Assembly (NCBI GenBank): GCA_038240605.1
Contig: JBBSDP010000008.1
Span: 1 to 64,000 of the forward strand
From: JBBSDP01 sp038240605
GTDB taxonomy: Bacteria > Planctomycetota > Phycisphaerae > Tepidisphaerales > Tepidisphaeraceae
Direction: 5' to 3'
Length of the DNA stretch: 64,000 bases
Shown here one piece after another: positions 17,333-25,598 of this stretch. Made by a program: the position numbers and the translations under genes. The notes beneath the pieces are model-generated. The model was not told where the DNA came from, ran no database searches, and was given only the letters and a program-made list of their open reading frames with translations. The first letter of the stretch is position 1, and each line of letters opens with the position of its first letter.

Positions 17333-18229
17333 ATGACCCCAATGCCCACTGCTACTGGCCTGACCACGGCGGGTCGCCCGCCCGGCGTCGCCGGATGGGC
17401 GCTGATGGCGCCGCTGGCGACGTGGCTCGGATTGTTCGTGGCTGCGCCGCTGGTGATCCTCCTGGCTTACAGTTTCTGTCAGCGTGATGCGCTCGGGCAG
17501 GTGGTGCCGGCCTTCTCAACGCACAATTACGCCCGCGTGTTCGACGTCGTCTACCTGCGGATCCTGGGCTCGTCGATCTTTTACGCCGGCCTCACGACGA
17601 TCCTGTGCGGCATCGTCGGATACCCCGTCGCCTATTACATGGGGCGCGCACCCCCGCGCCGCCAGAGTCGGCTGCTGATGCTGGTGATGATCCCGTTCTG
17701 GGCGAGTTTCCTGATCCGCACCTACGCGTGGATGACGATCCTCAAGGAGAACGGGCTGCTCAACGGCCTGCTGTATGCGGCGCGGATCATCCCCGACGTG
17801 CTATCAGGCCCGATGCACCTGATGTACACGCCGTTCGCGGTTGTGCTGGGGTTGGTCTACTCCTACCTGCCGTTCATGATCCTGCCCATCTACGGGAGCG
17901 TCGAACGGCTGGACGGATCGCTGATCGAGGCGGCGGCAGACCTGGGGGCCGGGCCGCTGCGCACGTTCGGTCGCGTGATCCTGCCGTTGACCTGGCCGGG
18001 CATCGCCGCGGGCGCAATGCTGGTCTTCGTTCCCTCCATCGGCATGTTCGCCGTCACGGACCTGATGGGCGGCAACCGCGTGCTGATGGTCGGCAACGTG
18101 ATCCAGAACCAGTTCCAGGGCGCTGGTCGCGACAAGCCTTTCGGCGCGGCCCTGGGCGTTACGCTGATGGCGCTGTTCGCCGTCAGCTACCTCCTCGCCG
18201 CCCGCTCGCGCCGTGATCGCACACGTTGA
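17333..18229 (+). CDS. potB: Polyamine-type ABC transporter permease PotB
   Basis: A 298-residue partner of PotC with about six membrane helices and the coupling loop IEAAADLGAGPLRTFGRVILP. The ATG at 17333 has GAGGAG about eight bases upstream; an extension to 17249 is arginine/proline-rich and not needed. The gene stands after the binding-protein gene rather than beside potC, and is followed by the ATPase gene. Confidence 0.9.
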   Translation: MTPMPTATGLTTAGRPPGVAGWALMAPLATWLGLFVAAPLVILLAYSFCQRDALGQVVPAFSTHNYARVFDVVYLRILGSSIFYAGLTTILCGIVGYPVAYYMGRAPPRRQSRLLMLVMIPFWASFLIRTYAWMTILKENGLLNGLLYAARIIPDVLSGPMHLMYTPFAVVLGLVYSYLPFMILPIYGSVERLDGSLIEAAADLGAGPLRTFGRVILPLTWPGIAAGAMLVFVPSIGMFAVTDLMGGNRVLMVGNVIQNQFQGAGRDKPFGAALGVTLMALFAVSYLLAARSRRDRTR

Positions 18230-18329
18230 TAGATCAATCCCGCGCACGGGTGCGCTCGCGCGGGAGTGCAAAGCGCCTGCGCATCTGATCTTTTCCCGGC
18301 AACAATACAGAATTGGCGAGGGTCATGAG

Positions 18330-19427
18330 ATGGTTGAACTGATCGGGGTGAACAAGCAATTCGGTGAGTTCGTCGCGGTGGACGATGTGAACCTTCAAGT
18401 GGGGTCGGGCGAGTTCCTCACGTTGCTCGGGCCATCGGGCTGCGGGAAGACGACGCTGCTGCGGATGATCTCGGGGTTCGAGACGCCCACACGCGGGACC
18501 GTCTGGCTCGACGGCCGCGACGTCACCGCCCTTCCCCCCTACCGCCGTGACGTGAACCAGGTCTTCCAGAGCTACGCGCTCTTCCCGCACCTGAACGTGC
18601 GCGACAACATCGCCTTCGGGCTGCGCATGAAGCGGACGCCGAAGGCAGATGTTCAGCAGCGCGTGGCACGCATGGTCGAAATGGTCGGCCTGTCCGGCAT
18701 GGAAAACCGCCGGCCGAACCAGTTGTCCGGCGGCCAGCGGCAGCGCGTGGCCCTGGCCCGCGCACTGGTGTGCGAGCCCAAGGTGCTGCTGCTCGACGAG
18801 CCGCTGGCGGCGCTCGACGCGAAGCTGCGCCGCGCCATGCAGGTAGAGCTCAAACGACTCCAGCAGCGCGTCGGCATCACGTTCGTCTTCGTGACCCACG
18901 ATCAGGATGAGGCGCTGGTGATGTCGGATCGCATCGCGGTCATCAACCGCGGCCATATCGAGCAGATCGGCCCGGTCTCGGAGATCTACCACCGACCCGC
19001 GACTCGTTTCGTCGCTGATTTCCTGGGGCAGGCCAATCTGCTTCCGGCCCGTGTCGTGCAGCGCGAGACGTTTGAAACGGAACTGATGGTCGCCGACGAG
19101 ATCCGCGAGCGCATCCCGTCATCGAGACTGCCCGATGGGGCGAGCACGGCGTTTCTCGCCTTTCGCCCCGAGAAGGTGCGGCTGGTGCCCGACGTGGCAA
19201 AGCCCGACGATCGGAGCGCGTGCGAGCCCAACTCGTTCATCACCACGATCGCGGAGGAACTCTTTCGCGGCGCAACCGATCAGTTGCTCCTGCGTACACC
19301 CAAGGGAACCGAACTGACGGCGGTCGTGCCCAACGGCAGCGCGACGGTCCTGGCGATGCACCGGGGGGACCGTGTGCTCTGTCACCTGCATCCCGACGAC
19401 CTGATCGTGCTCAACGCCGGGCAATAG
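18330..19427 (+). CDS. potA: Polyamine-type ABC transporter ATPase PotA
   Basis: A 365-residue ATP-binding subunit that powers the PotB/PotC importer. Walker A GPSGCGKT is at 34-41, the signature LSGGQRQR at 132-139, Walker B KVLLLDEP at 151-158 and the switch histidine in FVTHDQDEA. The C-terminal 120 residues form the TOBE regulatory domain. Start at 18330 (MVELIGVNKQFGEF) has GAGGG upstream; upstream in-frame sequence is non-homologous. It ends 14 bases before the stop of the convergent RNase E/G gene. Confidence 0.92.
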   Translation: MVELIGVNKQFGEFVAVDDVNLQVGSGEFLTLLGPSGCGKTTLLRMISGFETPTRGTVWLDGRDVTALPPYRRDVNQVFQSYALFPHLNVRDNIAFGLRMKRTPKADVQQRVARMVEMVGLSGMENRRPNQLSGGQRQRVALARALVCEPKVLLLDEPLAALDAKLRRAMQVELKRLQQRVGITFVFVTHDQDEALVMSDRIAVINRGHIEQIGPVSEIYHRPATRFVADFLGQANLLPARVVQRETFETELMVADEIRERIPSSRLPDGASTAFLAFRPEKVRLVPDVAKPDDRSACEPNSFITTIAEELFRGATDQLLLRTPKGTELTAVVPNGSATVLAMHRGDRVLCHLHPDDLIVLNAGQ

Positions 19428-19441
19428 CCAGACGCGCGGTT

Positions 19442-22162
19442 TCAGTCAAGATCGTCGGGGATCTGATCCAGATCTCGATAGCTGCGCGGCCGACGGATGG
19501 GTTCGGGCAGCACCGGCTCATCGTTGATCAAGTGCCGATCCGTCGAGCCCGTGCGCGGAACGGTCTGGATCCGCGTCGGTTCAACCAGGGCCGGCGCGGG
19601 TGGTGGCGTGGGCGCTGGCGGCACGCGACGCGGCGGCAATGGCGGCCGTACCGGAGCCCCCGCGTGGGCGATCGGGGGTGGCGCTTCGGTAGCCGGCTCT
19701 CCGTTCTCCTCGCCAGGACCCTCGCGACGACGGCCACGACCTCCCCGGCGACGGCGCCGCCTGCGCGGCGCATCACCTTCCTCTTCGGGAACCGAGTCTC
19801 CACCGGGGTCAGCACCGACGGGCGAAGGCCGACCGCGACGCACTGGAGCGTCCACCGCTTCGTTTCCCGGCCCAGGGCCGTCGCCGACCTCCTCCAGGTC
19901 GTATTCCCCGCGCGTCTCCTCGACCGGCTGCATTGGCTCGTCCGACTCGGCGCGCACCTCTTCATCGGCGACGCGATCGTCAAGAACATCGCGGTCGTCA
20001 CGATCGTCCCCGACGAACATCGGCTCTTCGTCCTCTGCCGGACGCGCGTGGCCGCCGGCTTCGACGGGCGGCCCGGCCGGCGGCTGTGCGTCCTGCCCGC
20101 CGCGCCCGCGACCCCGCCCTCTTCGGCCACGACGACGCCGGCGACGCGGGCCGCCGCCCTGTTCATCGCCGGAAACGTTGGTTTGAGAATCACGATCACC
20201 ACGCCCCGCCGCGGCAGCCGCCGCCGGCCGGACATCATCCATCGGCGGCTCATCGTCCTGCCCAGCGCGATCGTCCGACCGCTCGTCGTTGTCAGCGTCG
20301 TCGAACTCCCGCACGGAATGCGCCGCCGCCGGCGGAGGCATGCTCGCGCCTTCGTCGGTCTCGTCGTCCATCCGGCGCTCGCGCTCATCCAGGTCCGCCT
20401 CAACGCTGTCCAGGTCGTAGCGATCGTCGGCCACCTCCGGCTCACGCGGCGGCGGTGGCGGCGGCAACTTCTGCTGATGCGGACGGCGGTCAGGGAACGC
20501 CGGCTTGCGCCGATCGTCCGGCCGTCCAACGCCGCGACCGCGTGCACTGCTGCCGCCTCGCTGCGAAGACGATGGCTGCGGCCGTGAACCAAGCTGAGTC
20601 GTGTGCGGCAACGCGCTGCCGGGGCCAAGCTCTTCGATGATCACGAGCCCGTCGCGGTTGTCGAAGAGGTCCAGCCGCATCTCGTCGAGACCCAGGGCCG
20701 CGTCCGAGCGGATGACCACCTGCTTCTGGGAGCGCGATTCCATTTCGGCAAGCTGGCGGCGCTTGCGGTTCTGAAGGTAATAGGAGACGTCCGGGCAGAC
20801 CGACAGCTCCACCCGCACCACCCGCGCATCGTGCGTCGCGATCGCCAGGCGGCGCATGACGTCGAGGCTCATGCTCTCCGGCGTCTTCACCAGCCCCGCG
20901 CCCTTGCAGTGCGGGCAGTCGAAGTAGATCGACCGCTTCAGCGACGGACGCATGCGCTGGCGCGTCATCTCGATGATGCCGAACTGGCTCATCCGCAGCA
21001 CCTTGGTACGGGCGCGGTCCTTCTTGAACTCATCGTGCAGGCGGCGCTCCAGGTCACGGCGGTGCCGCTCGAAACGCAGGTCGATGAAGTCGCAGATGAT
21101 CACGCCGCCCAGGTCGCGAAGGCGAAGCTGGCGCGGGATCTCGTCGGCGGCCTCCATGTCGGTCTTGTAAGCGGTCATCTCCGCGTCGGAGTGGTCGCGG
21201 AACTTGCCGCTGTTCACGTCGATCGCGACGATCGCTTCCGTCGAGTCGATCACCAGCGAGCCGCCGCTCGGCAGCGGCACGTGGCGGCTGTACATCATCT
21301 CGATGTCTTTTTCGATGCCGTACTTGTGGAAGAGCGGCACCGGGTCTTCGTACAGCTCCACCTTATTCTTGGTGCGGGGGTTGGTGATCTTGATCACGTC
21401 CTTCACCCGCCGGGCAACGTCCTTGTTGTCGACGACGATCTTCTCAACGTCGCTCGTGAACACGTCGCGCACGGTACGGCTGACCAGGTCCCCCTCGGTG
21501 TACAGTTCCATCGGGCCCGGGCCTGACGCGATCTTCTTCTTGATCTGCTCCCACAGGCGGGCGAGGTACTTCAGGTCGCGCTCGACTTCCGCCTTGGTCT
21601 TGCCGACGCTCTCGGTGCGGATGATGAAGCCGCAGTCGTCGGGCGGGGTGAGGGCGTCGAGGATCTGCTTGAGCCGGCGGCGCTCGTCCTCGTCTTCGAT
21701 CTTCTTGCTCACGCCGCGGCCGCTCACGCCCGGCATCATCACCAGCATGCGCCCGGACACGGAGAGGTAGGTGCTGAGCGTCGGGCCCTTGGTCCCGATC
21801 CCCTCCTTGATCACCTGCACGACGATCTCGTCGCCCCGGCGCAGGCAGCGCTGGATGGGGGGACGGTCCCGGCGGGCCATCTTCTTGCCGATGAACTCGT
21901 GCACGTCTTCGCCATTGCGCCCGAAGTAACTCGGGAGCAGGTCGCTGATGTGCAGGAACCCGTTGCGCCCCAGACCAAAGTCGACGAACGCCGCCTGGAT
22001 CGACGGCTCGACGTTGGTGACCCGCCCCTTGTAGATGTTATTGACGTGGGACGTGGAGCTGGTGCGCTCCATGTAAAGCTCTTCGAGCTTTCCGTCTTCC
22101 ACGAGTGCGATTCGGCATTCTTCGCCCTCGGAGACGTTAATCAGCATCTCTTTTTTTTTCAT
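19442..22162 (-). CDS. rne: Ribonuclease E/G family endoribonuclease with long disordered tail
   Basis: A 906-residue endoribonuclease for mRNA decay and rRNA/tRNA processing. The N-terminal 520 residues hold the S1 domain (NIYKGRVTNVEPSIQAAFVDFG), the 5'-sensor and the DNase-I-like active site with AIDVNSGKF and GGVIICDFIDL, plus the Zn-link CPHCKGAG. The S1 part has an insertion near residues 80-105 (PSYFGRNGEDVHEF and following). The C-terminal 380 residues are low-complexity, alternating Arg-rich blocks (RRRRRRGRRGRGRGRG) and acidic blocks, as expected for an RNA- and partner-binding degradosome scaffold. Start at 22162 begins with nine A residues after ATG; ATG 22147 (MLINVSEG) is an alternative. 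Downstream of ptsI. Confidence 0.92.
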   Translation of the reverse strand: MKKKEMLINVSEGEECRIALVEDGKLEELYMERTSSTSHVNNIYKGRVTNVEPSIQAAFVDFGLGRNGFLHISDLLPSYFGRNGEDVHEFIGKKMARRDRPPIQRCLRRGDEIVVQVIKEGIGTKGPTLSTYLSVSGRMLVMMPGVSGRGVSKKIEDEDERRRLKQILDALTPPDDCGFIIRTESVGKTKAEVERDLKYLARLWEQIKKKIASGPGPMELYTEGDLVSRTVRDVFTSDVEKIVVDNKDVARRVKDVIKITNPRTKNKVELYEDPVPLFHKYGIEKDIEMMYSRHVPLPSGGSLVIDSTEAIVAIDVNSGKFRDHSDAEMTAYKTDMEAADEIPRQLRLRDLGGVIICDFIDLRFERHRRDLERRLHDEFKKDRARTKVLRMSQFGIIEMTRQRMRPSLKRSIYFDCPHCKGAGLVKTPESMSLDVMRRLAIATHDARVVRVELSVCPDVSYYLQNRKRRQLAEMESRSQKQVVIRSDAALGLDEMRLDLFDNRDGLVIIEELGPGSALPHTTQLGSRPQPSSSQRGGSSARGRGVGRPDDRRKPAFPDRRPHQQKLPPPPPPREPEVADDRYDLDSVEADLDERERRMDDETDEGASMPPPAAAHSVREFDDADNDERSDDRAGQDDEPPMDDVRPAAAAAAGRGDRDSQTNVSGDEQGGGPRRRRRRGRRGRGRGRGGQDAQPPAGPPVEAGGHARPAEDEEPMFVGDDRDDRDVLDDRVADEEVRAESDEPMQPVEETRGEYDLEEVGDGPGPGNEAVDAPVRRGRPSPVGADPGGDSVPEEEGDAPRRRRRRRGGRGRRREGPGEENGEPATEAPPPIAHAGAPVRPPLPPRRVPPAPTPPPAPALVEPTRIQTVPRTGSTDRHLINDEPVLPEPIRRPRSYRDLDQIPDDLD

Positions 22163-22170
22163 CCAATACC

Positions 22171-22268
22171 GGGTTCGCAGGGGCCCGGGGCTGGAGGTTC
22201 AGTGAAGAGCACGCGATTACGCCGTGCGCGCTCACACCCGCTGAATCGCCAACCCCGCGCCCCTTGCG
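22171..22268. repeat. Degenerate GGGTTC inverted repeat (copy 3) between ptsI and rne
   Basis: Left arm 22176-22202 (starting CGCAGGGGCCCGGGG and ending GGTTCAG) pairs imperfectly with the right arm 22241-22268 (CTGAATCGCCAACCCC and so on). An inner stem GAGCACGCG/GTGCGCGCTC lies between. It has diverged more than the other copies but keeps arm spacing and orientation. Confidence 0.6.
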
Positions 22269-22279
22269 GGACCCACTCC

Positions 22280-24019
22280 TCAAAATGCTTCCGGGATGAT
22301 CTTCCGCGTCTCTTCGCGCAGGAAGTGCATCACCTGTCGTTCACTGTCGAAACTCATGACTCTTCGCGCGACCTGACGCGCGTGTTCCATGCTGGTCGAG
22401 CGAATGATCTTCTTCACTTCCGGGATGTCCGGCCCGTTCATGCTGAAGAGGTTCAGCCCCAGCCCAAGCAATAACAGAGTGTACAGGGGGTCGCCCGCCA
22501 TTTCACCACACACGCTCACGCTGATCGAGTGACGCGTCCCTTTGCGGATCACGTCACGCAACAGCGCCAGCACCGCCGGGTGGGCTGGACAGAAGAGCCC
22601 CGCGACCTTCTCGTTGGTCCGGTCGACTGCCAGCGTGTACTGGATCAGGTCATTGGTGCCGATCGAGAAGAAGTTCACCTCGCGGGCAAACTGGTCGGCC
22701 ATGATCGCCGCCGACGGCACCTCTACCATCATGCCGATCGGGATATCCCGCCGAAACGCGATCCCCTCGTCTTCCAGTTCCTCCATGACGTCGTTGAGCA
22801 GCATTTTCGCCTGCCGCAATTCCATCAGCGTGCAGATCATCGGGAACATGATCCGCACGTCCCCGAGGCTGCTCACCCGCATGATCGCCCGAAGCTGGCG
22901 CTTGAACATCGGGATGTCGTGCAGGCACATGCGGATCGAGCGATCCCCCAGGAACGGGTTGCGCTCCGGGTTCTGCGCCTTCGCCTGTGTGTACTTGTCC
23001 GCCCCAAGGTCCAGAGTGCGGATGACCAGCGGCCGCCCGCCCAGCCGGCGGACGGCGTCGGCATACGAATTATAGTGGTCTTCCTCGCTCGGTTCATGGT
23101 CTGAGGCGAGGTAGAGAAATTCAGTGCGGTAGAGCCCGATTCCCTGGGCTCCCTGGCGCAGGGCGTCGTCGATGTCCTCGGGGAACTCAATGTTCGCCTG
23201 GAGGCCCAGGACGTGGCCGTCGGTCGTCTCCGCCGGAAGCTGCGCCAGCGGCAGCAAGTCGGTCGTGAGTTGGGTGAACCTGCGGCCGGCCTCGCGGTAT
23301 TCAGCGAGCTGTTCGGCATCTGGGTTGATGATGACGACGCCGCGCGTGCCGTCGATCACCACCACGTCCCCGGCTCCGACCTCGCCCGTGACGTTCCCCA
23401 GCCCCACGACCGCCGGGATGCCCATGGCCCGAGCGACGATCGCGGTGTGGCTGGTTCGACCGCCGACATCGGTGGCAAACCCCTTCACGTGCCGGCGGTC
23501 CAGCGCCGCGGTCTGCGAGGGGAGCATATCGTGAGCGATCACCACGACATCCTGCGTCAGGTGCGCCAAGTCCTCATGCCGGCCCCCGATCAGCGTCCGC
23601 AGCACGCGGCGCTCGATGTCGTGCACGTCCTTCACCCGCTCGGAGAGATAGCGGTCCGCCATCTGCTGGAAGTTGGTCGCGTAGCGACGCATCGTCGAGC
23701 TAAAGGCATACTCGGCAGTGGTGCGGTTCTTCTTGATCTCGCTGGTAGCCTGCTCGATGAGGCTCTTGTCGCGGAGCATCGCCAGGTGGAAGTCGAGGAT
23801 GTTGCCGATGTCGCGCCCCAGCTTCAGCACCGTTGCATCGCGCAGCTCGACGAGTTCCTCGGTACTGCGGGCGATGGCCTCCTCCAGCCGGCGCACTTCC
23901 TGCGCGACCTGGTCCAGTTCGATGTGTCGTTTGGGCACCAGCAGGTCCTCGGCGTCCAGCACGACTGCCGTGCTGATCACTACGCCAGGAGATACGCCGA
24001 TGCCTTTCTTGATTTCCAT
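22280..24019 (-). CDS. ptsI: Phosphoenolpyruvate-protein phosphotransferase (PTS enzyme I)
   Basis: Enzyme I takes phosphate from phosphoenolpyruvate and passes it to HPr. The 579-residue protein has the phosphorylated His191 in DVGGRTSHTAIVARAMGIPAVVG, and the PEP-binding barrel motifs GLYRTEFLY, NFFSIGTNDLIQYTLAVDR and CPAHPAVLALL. Start taken at 24019 (MEIKKGIGVSPG), as in homologs. An upstream ATG at 24034 lies at the edge of a repeat element, and neither start has a Shine-Dalgarno. No sugar-specific membrane enzyme II is in the window, so this looks like a regulatory PTS with ptsH and ptsN. Confidence 0.93.
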   Translation of the reverse strand: MEIKKGIGVSPGVVISTAVVLDAEDLLVPKRHIELDQVAQEVRRLEEAIARSTEELVELRDATVLKLGRDIGNILDFHLAMLRDKSLIEQATSEIKKNRTTAEYAFSSTMRRYATNFQQMADRYLSERVKDVHDIERRVLRTLIGGRHEDLAHLTQDVVVIAHDMLPSQTAALDRRHVKGFATDVGGRTSHTAIVARAMGIPAVVGLGNVTGEVGAGDVVVIDGTRGVVIINPDAEQLAEYREAGRRFTQLTTDLLPLAQLPAETTDGHVLGLQANIEFPEDIDDALRQGAQGIGLYRTEFLYLASDHEPSEEDHYNSYADAVRRLGGRPLVIRTLDLGADKYTQAKAQNPERNPFLGDRSIRMCLHDIPMFKRQLRAIMRVSSLGDVRIMFPMICTLMELRQAKMLLNDVMEELEDEGIAFRRDIPIGMMVEVPSAAIMADQFAREVNFFSIGTNDLIQYTLAVDRTNEKVAGLFCPAHPAVLALLRDVIRKGTRHSISVSVCGEMAGDPLYTLLLLGLGLNLFSMNGPDIPEVKKIIRSTSMEHARQVARRVMSFDSERQVMHFLREETRKIIPEAF

Positions 24020-24024
24020 GATTA

Positions 24025-24108
24025 CAGGGTTCATGGTTCATGGTTCAGGGTTCAGTGCCGCGGCGGGCCACATCTTCAGTGAACCCTGAACCCCGAACCC
24101 TGTACCCT
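24025..24108. repeat. GGGTTC inverted repeat (copy 4) between ptsH and ptsI
   Basis: Left arm 24025-24055 of GGTTCATGGTTCA units, centre of about 25 bases, right arm 24080-24108 of GAACCCTGAACCCCGAACCC. The right arm, read on the minus strand, fits a four-tract G-quadruplex motif. It fills nearly the whole ptsH-ptsI gap. Confidence 0.88.
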
Positions 24109-24111
24109 CCC

Positions 24112-24393
24112 TTATTCTTCCCCAAACTTACTCTCGAACAGTTCCGCGAGCTTCCGCACCGCCGCATCGGCGTCATCGCCGTCGGCATCGATGCGGAGCG
24201 GCGTGCCTTCCGTGGCGGCCAGGATGATCATCTGCATCACGCTTTTCCCATCCGCTTCGGCCGGCTCGTCGCCTCCCTTGGAGACGGTCACCGTCGAGGC
24301 AAACTGGTTCGCCAGGTCCACGAATTGCATCGCCGGCCGCGCGTGGAGACCCAGCTTATTGGAGACGATGATTTCCCGCGACGCCGTGGACAT
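24112..24393 (-). CDS. ptsH: HPr phosphocarrier protein
   Basis: A 93-residue HPr. The active-site His17 is in NKLGLHARPAMQF. Ser51 in DGKSVMQMIILAA corresponds to the regulatory serine (Ser46) that HPr kinase phosphorylates in many bacteria; no kinase gene is in this window. It shuttles phosphate from enzyme I to IIA proteins such as the PtsN-like protein encoded upstream. Repeat elements lie on both sides of the gene. Confidence 0.94.
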   Translation of the reverse strand: MSTASREIIVSNKLGLHARPAMQFVDLANQFASTVTVSKGGDEPAEADGKSVMQMIILAATEGTPLRIDADGDDADAAVRKLAELFESKFGEE

Positions 24394-24397
24394 CTGT

Positions 24398-24515
24398 TAG
24401 GGTTCGGGGTTCGGGGTTCGGGGTTCGGGGATTCAGGGTTCAGGCGGGGAAGCAGGGAAACTCGGCGGCTCAGGGCCCTTCTTTACTGAACCCTGAACCT
24501 TGAACCCCGAACCCT
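24398..24515. repeat. GGGTTC inverted repeat (copy 5) between ptsN and ptsH
   Basis: Left arm 24398-24443 contains four consecutive GGGTTCG units (24400-24430), the cleanest G-quadruplex motif in the window. The centre is about 42 bases and the right arm 24486-24515 has CTGAACCCTGAACC-type units. It occupies most of the 132-base gap between ptsN and ptsH. Confidence 0.9.
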
Positions 24516-24525
24516 CGCCGCTCGG

Positions 24526-24993
24526 TTATTTCCCCTGATCTGCCTCGTCGAGCAGTTCCATGATGGCGTCGCGCGTGCCGGCCCCGCGAAGGAAACGACG
24601 GAACATGTCTTTCTGGAGGTTGCTGAAGACGATGTTCATCGCCTGCAAGTGCTGCTGCGGCTGATTCTCCGGGGAGAGCAGCAGCACGACGCTGTAGACT
24701 GGCTGGTGATCGAGGGCCGCGAAGTCGATGCCGTGAACGCTGCGGCCCAGCGTCCCCACCATCTGCTTCACCTTCGGGTGCTTGGCGTGCGGCACCGCTA
24801 CGCCCTTCCCAAAGCCGGTCGAGCCGTTCTGTTCGCGCTTGACCAGCGCGGCCACGACCTCGTCCACCGCCGACTCCGGCAGCGCGCCGGCCCTGGCCAG
24901 CGCCGTGCAGAGTTCGCGAATGGCACCGTCCCGATCCGTTGCCGCCAGTTCCGGTTGGACCGCGTCGGCGATGATGAAATCTTTCAGCTTCAT
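24526..24993 (-). CDS. ptsN: PTS IIA-type protein (PtsN-like, nitrogen regulatory)
   Basis: A 155-residue IIA domain of the fructose/mannitol/Ntr type. The phosphorylated histidine is His69 in GKGVAVPHAKH. Together with HPr and enzyme I it would form a phosphorelay that senses carbon and nitrogen state rather than transporting sugar. The start at 24993 (MKLKDFI) has GAGAG upstream; a longer in-frame extension is not homologous. The hpf gene lies 157 bases upstream on the same strand, the arrangement known from rpoN-hpf-ptsN clusters. Confidence 0.88.
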   Translation of the reverse strand: MKLKDFIIADAVQPELAATDRDGAIRELCTALARAGALPESAVDEVVAALVKREQNGSTGFGKGVAVPHAKHPKVKQMVGTLGRSVHGIDFAALDHQPVYSVVLLLSPENQPQQHLQAMNIVFSNLQKDMFRRFLRGAGTRDAIMELLDEADQGK

Positions 24994-25150
24994 GTTCTCT
25001 CGAAAAAGGAATCCGCGCGCCTTGCGCACGGTGTAAGGCTCACACACATTCCGGTTCCCGTTCGCGGGAACGTCCACCCCTGCGATGCGCCGCCACCGCG
25101 GTTGTCGTCGTCATCGCGCTGCTGTTACCCCGCGCACTGGTTCGCTGGTC

Positions 25151-25483
25151 TTAAGCCTCTCCGCGCACGGTTGGCTTGGCATCGCCGGGGTGCTTGCGGT
25201 TGCGAAACTTTTTCTTGTGCTCGGATAACTGACGTTCCAGCTTGTGCACGCAGCCGTCAATGCAGGCGTAGGCGTCCCCCTCATCGTGATGGGCAATGAA
25301 AGTATCGCGGTGCTCGGCCTTCACGATCATCTCGACCCGAGTGCTATCTTTGCCGGCGTCAAACACAACCTCAATTTCCTGAATCAGGTCATAATATTTA
25401 TTGAGCTTGCCGGCCTTTTGTTCGGCGTACGTCTTGAGCGGCGGGGTTACGTCCATGTGCCGTGAGGATACGGTGATCAGCAA
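25151..25483 (-). CDS. hpf: Ribosome hibernation-promoting factor / sigma-54 modulation protein
   Basis: A 110-residue HPF/RaiA-type protein that binds the decoding region of idle ribosomes. The family N-terminus LITVSSRHMDVTPPLKTYAEQKAGKL and the basic end KLERQLSEHKKKFRNRK are clear; it is the short form without the dimerisation domain. A TTG at 25483 is chosen as the start: AAAGGAG stands eight bases upstream and it gives the conserved N-terminus. The frame extends further up to 25621 without homology. Confidence 0.87.
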   Translation of the reverse strand: MLITVSSRHMDVTPPLKTYAEQKAGKLNKYYDLIQEIEVVFDAGKDSTRVEMIVKAEHRDTFIAHHDEGDAYACIDGCVHKLERQLSEHKKKFRNRKHPGDAKPTVRGEA

Positions 25484-25598
25484 TGGGGACACTCCTTTCT
25501 CTATGCGGTCCATCTCGCGCTGGCATGCGCCGCCCGCATTGTAGCGGAAACACGTCACGGAAACCGCGCCCGCATTCGAGCGCGCTGCGCACTCGGCG

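Noticed and set aside
19220..20628. Long open frames on both strands opposite or out of frame with the rne tail
   Set aside because: They are rich in Arg, Pro and Thr and are explained by the repetitive GC-rich codons of the disordered RNase E tail, whose own frame continues from a well-conserved catalytic domain.
24398..24515. CRISPR array or telomere-like satellite suggested by the repeated GGGTTCG units
   Set aside because: Units are contiguous 7-mers without spacers and are paired with a complementary arm; no cas gene is present.
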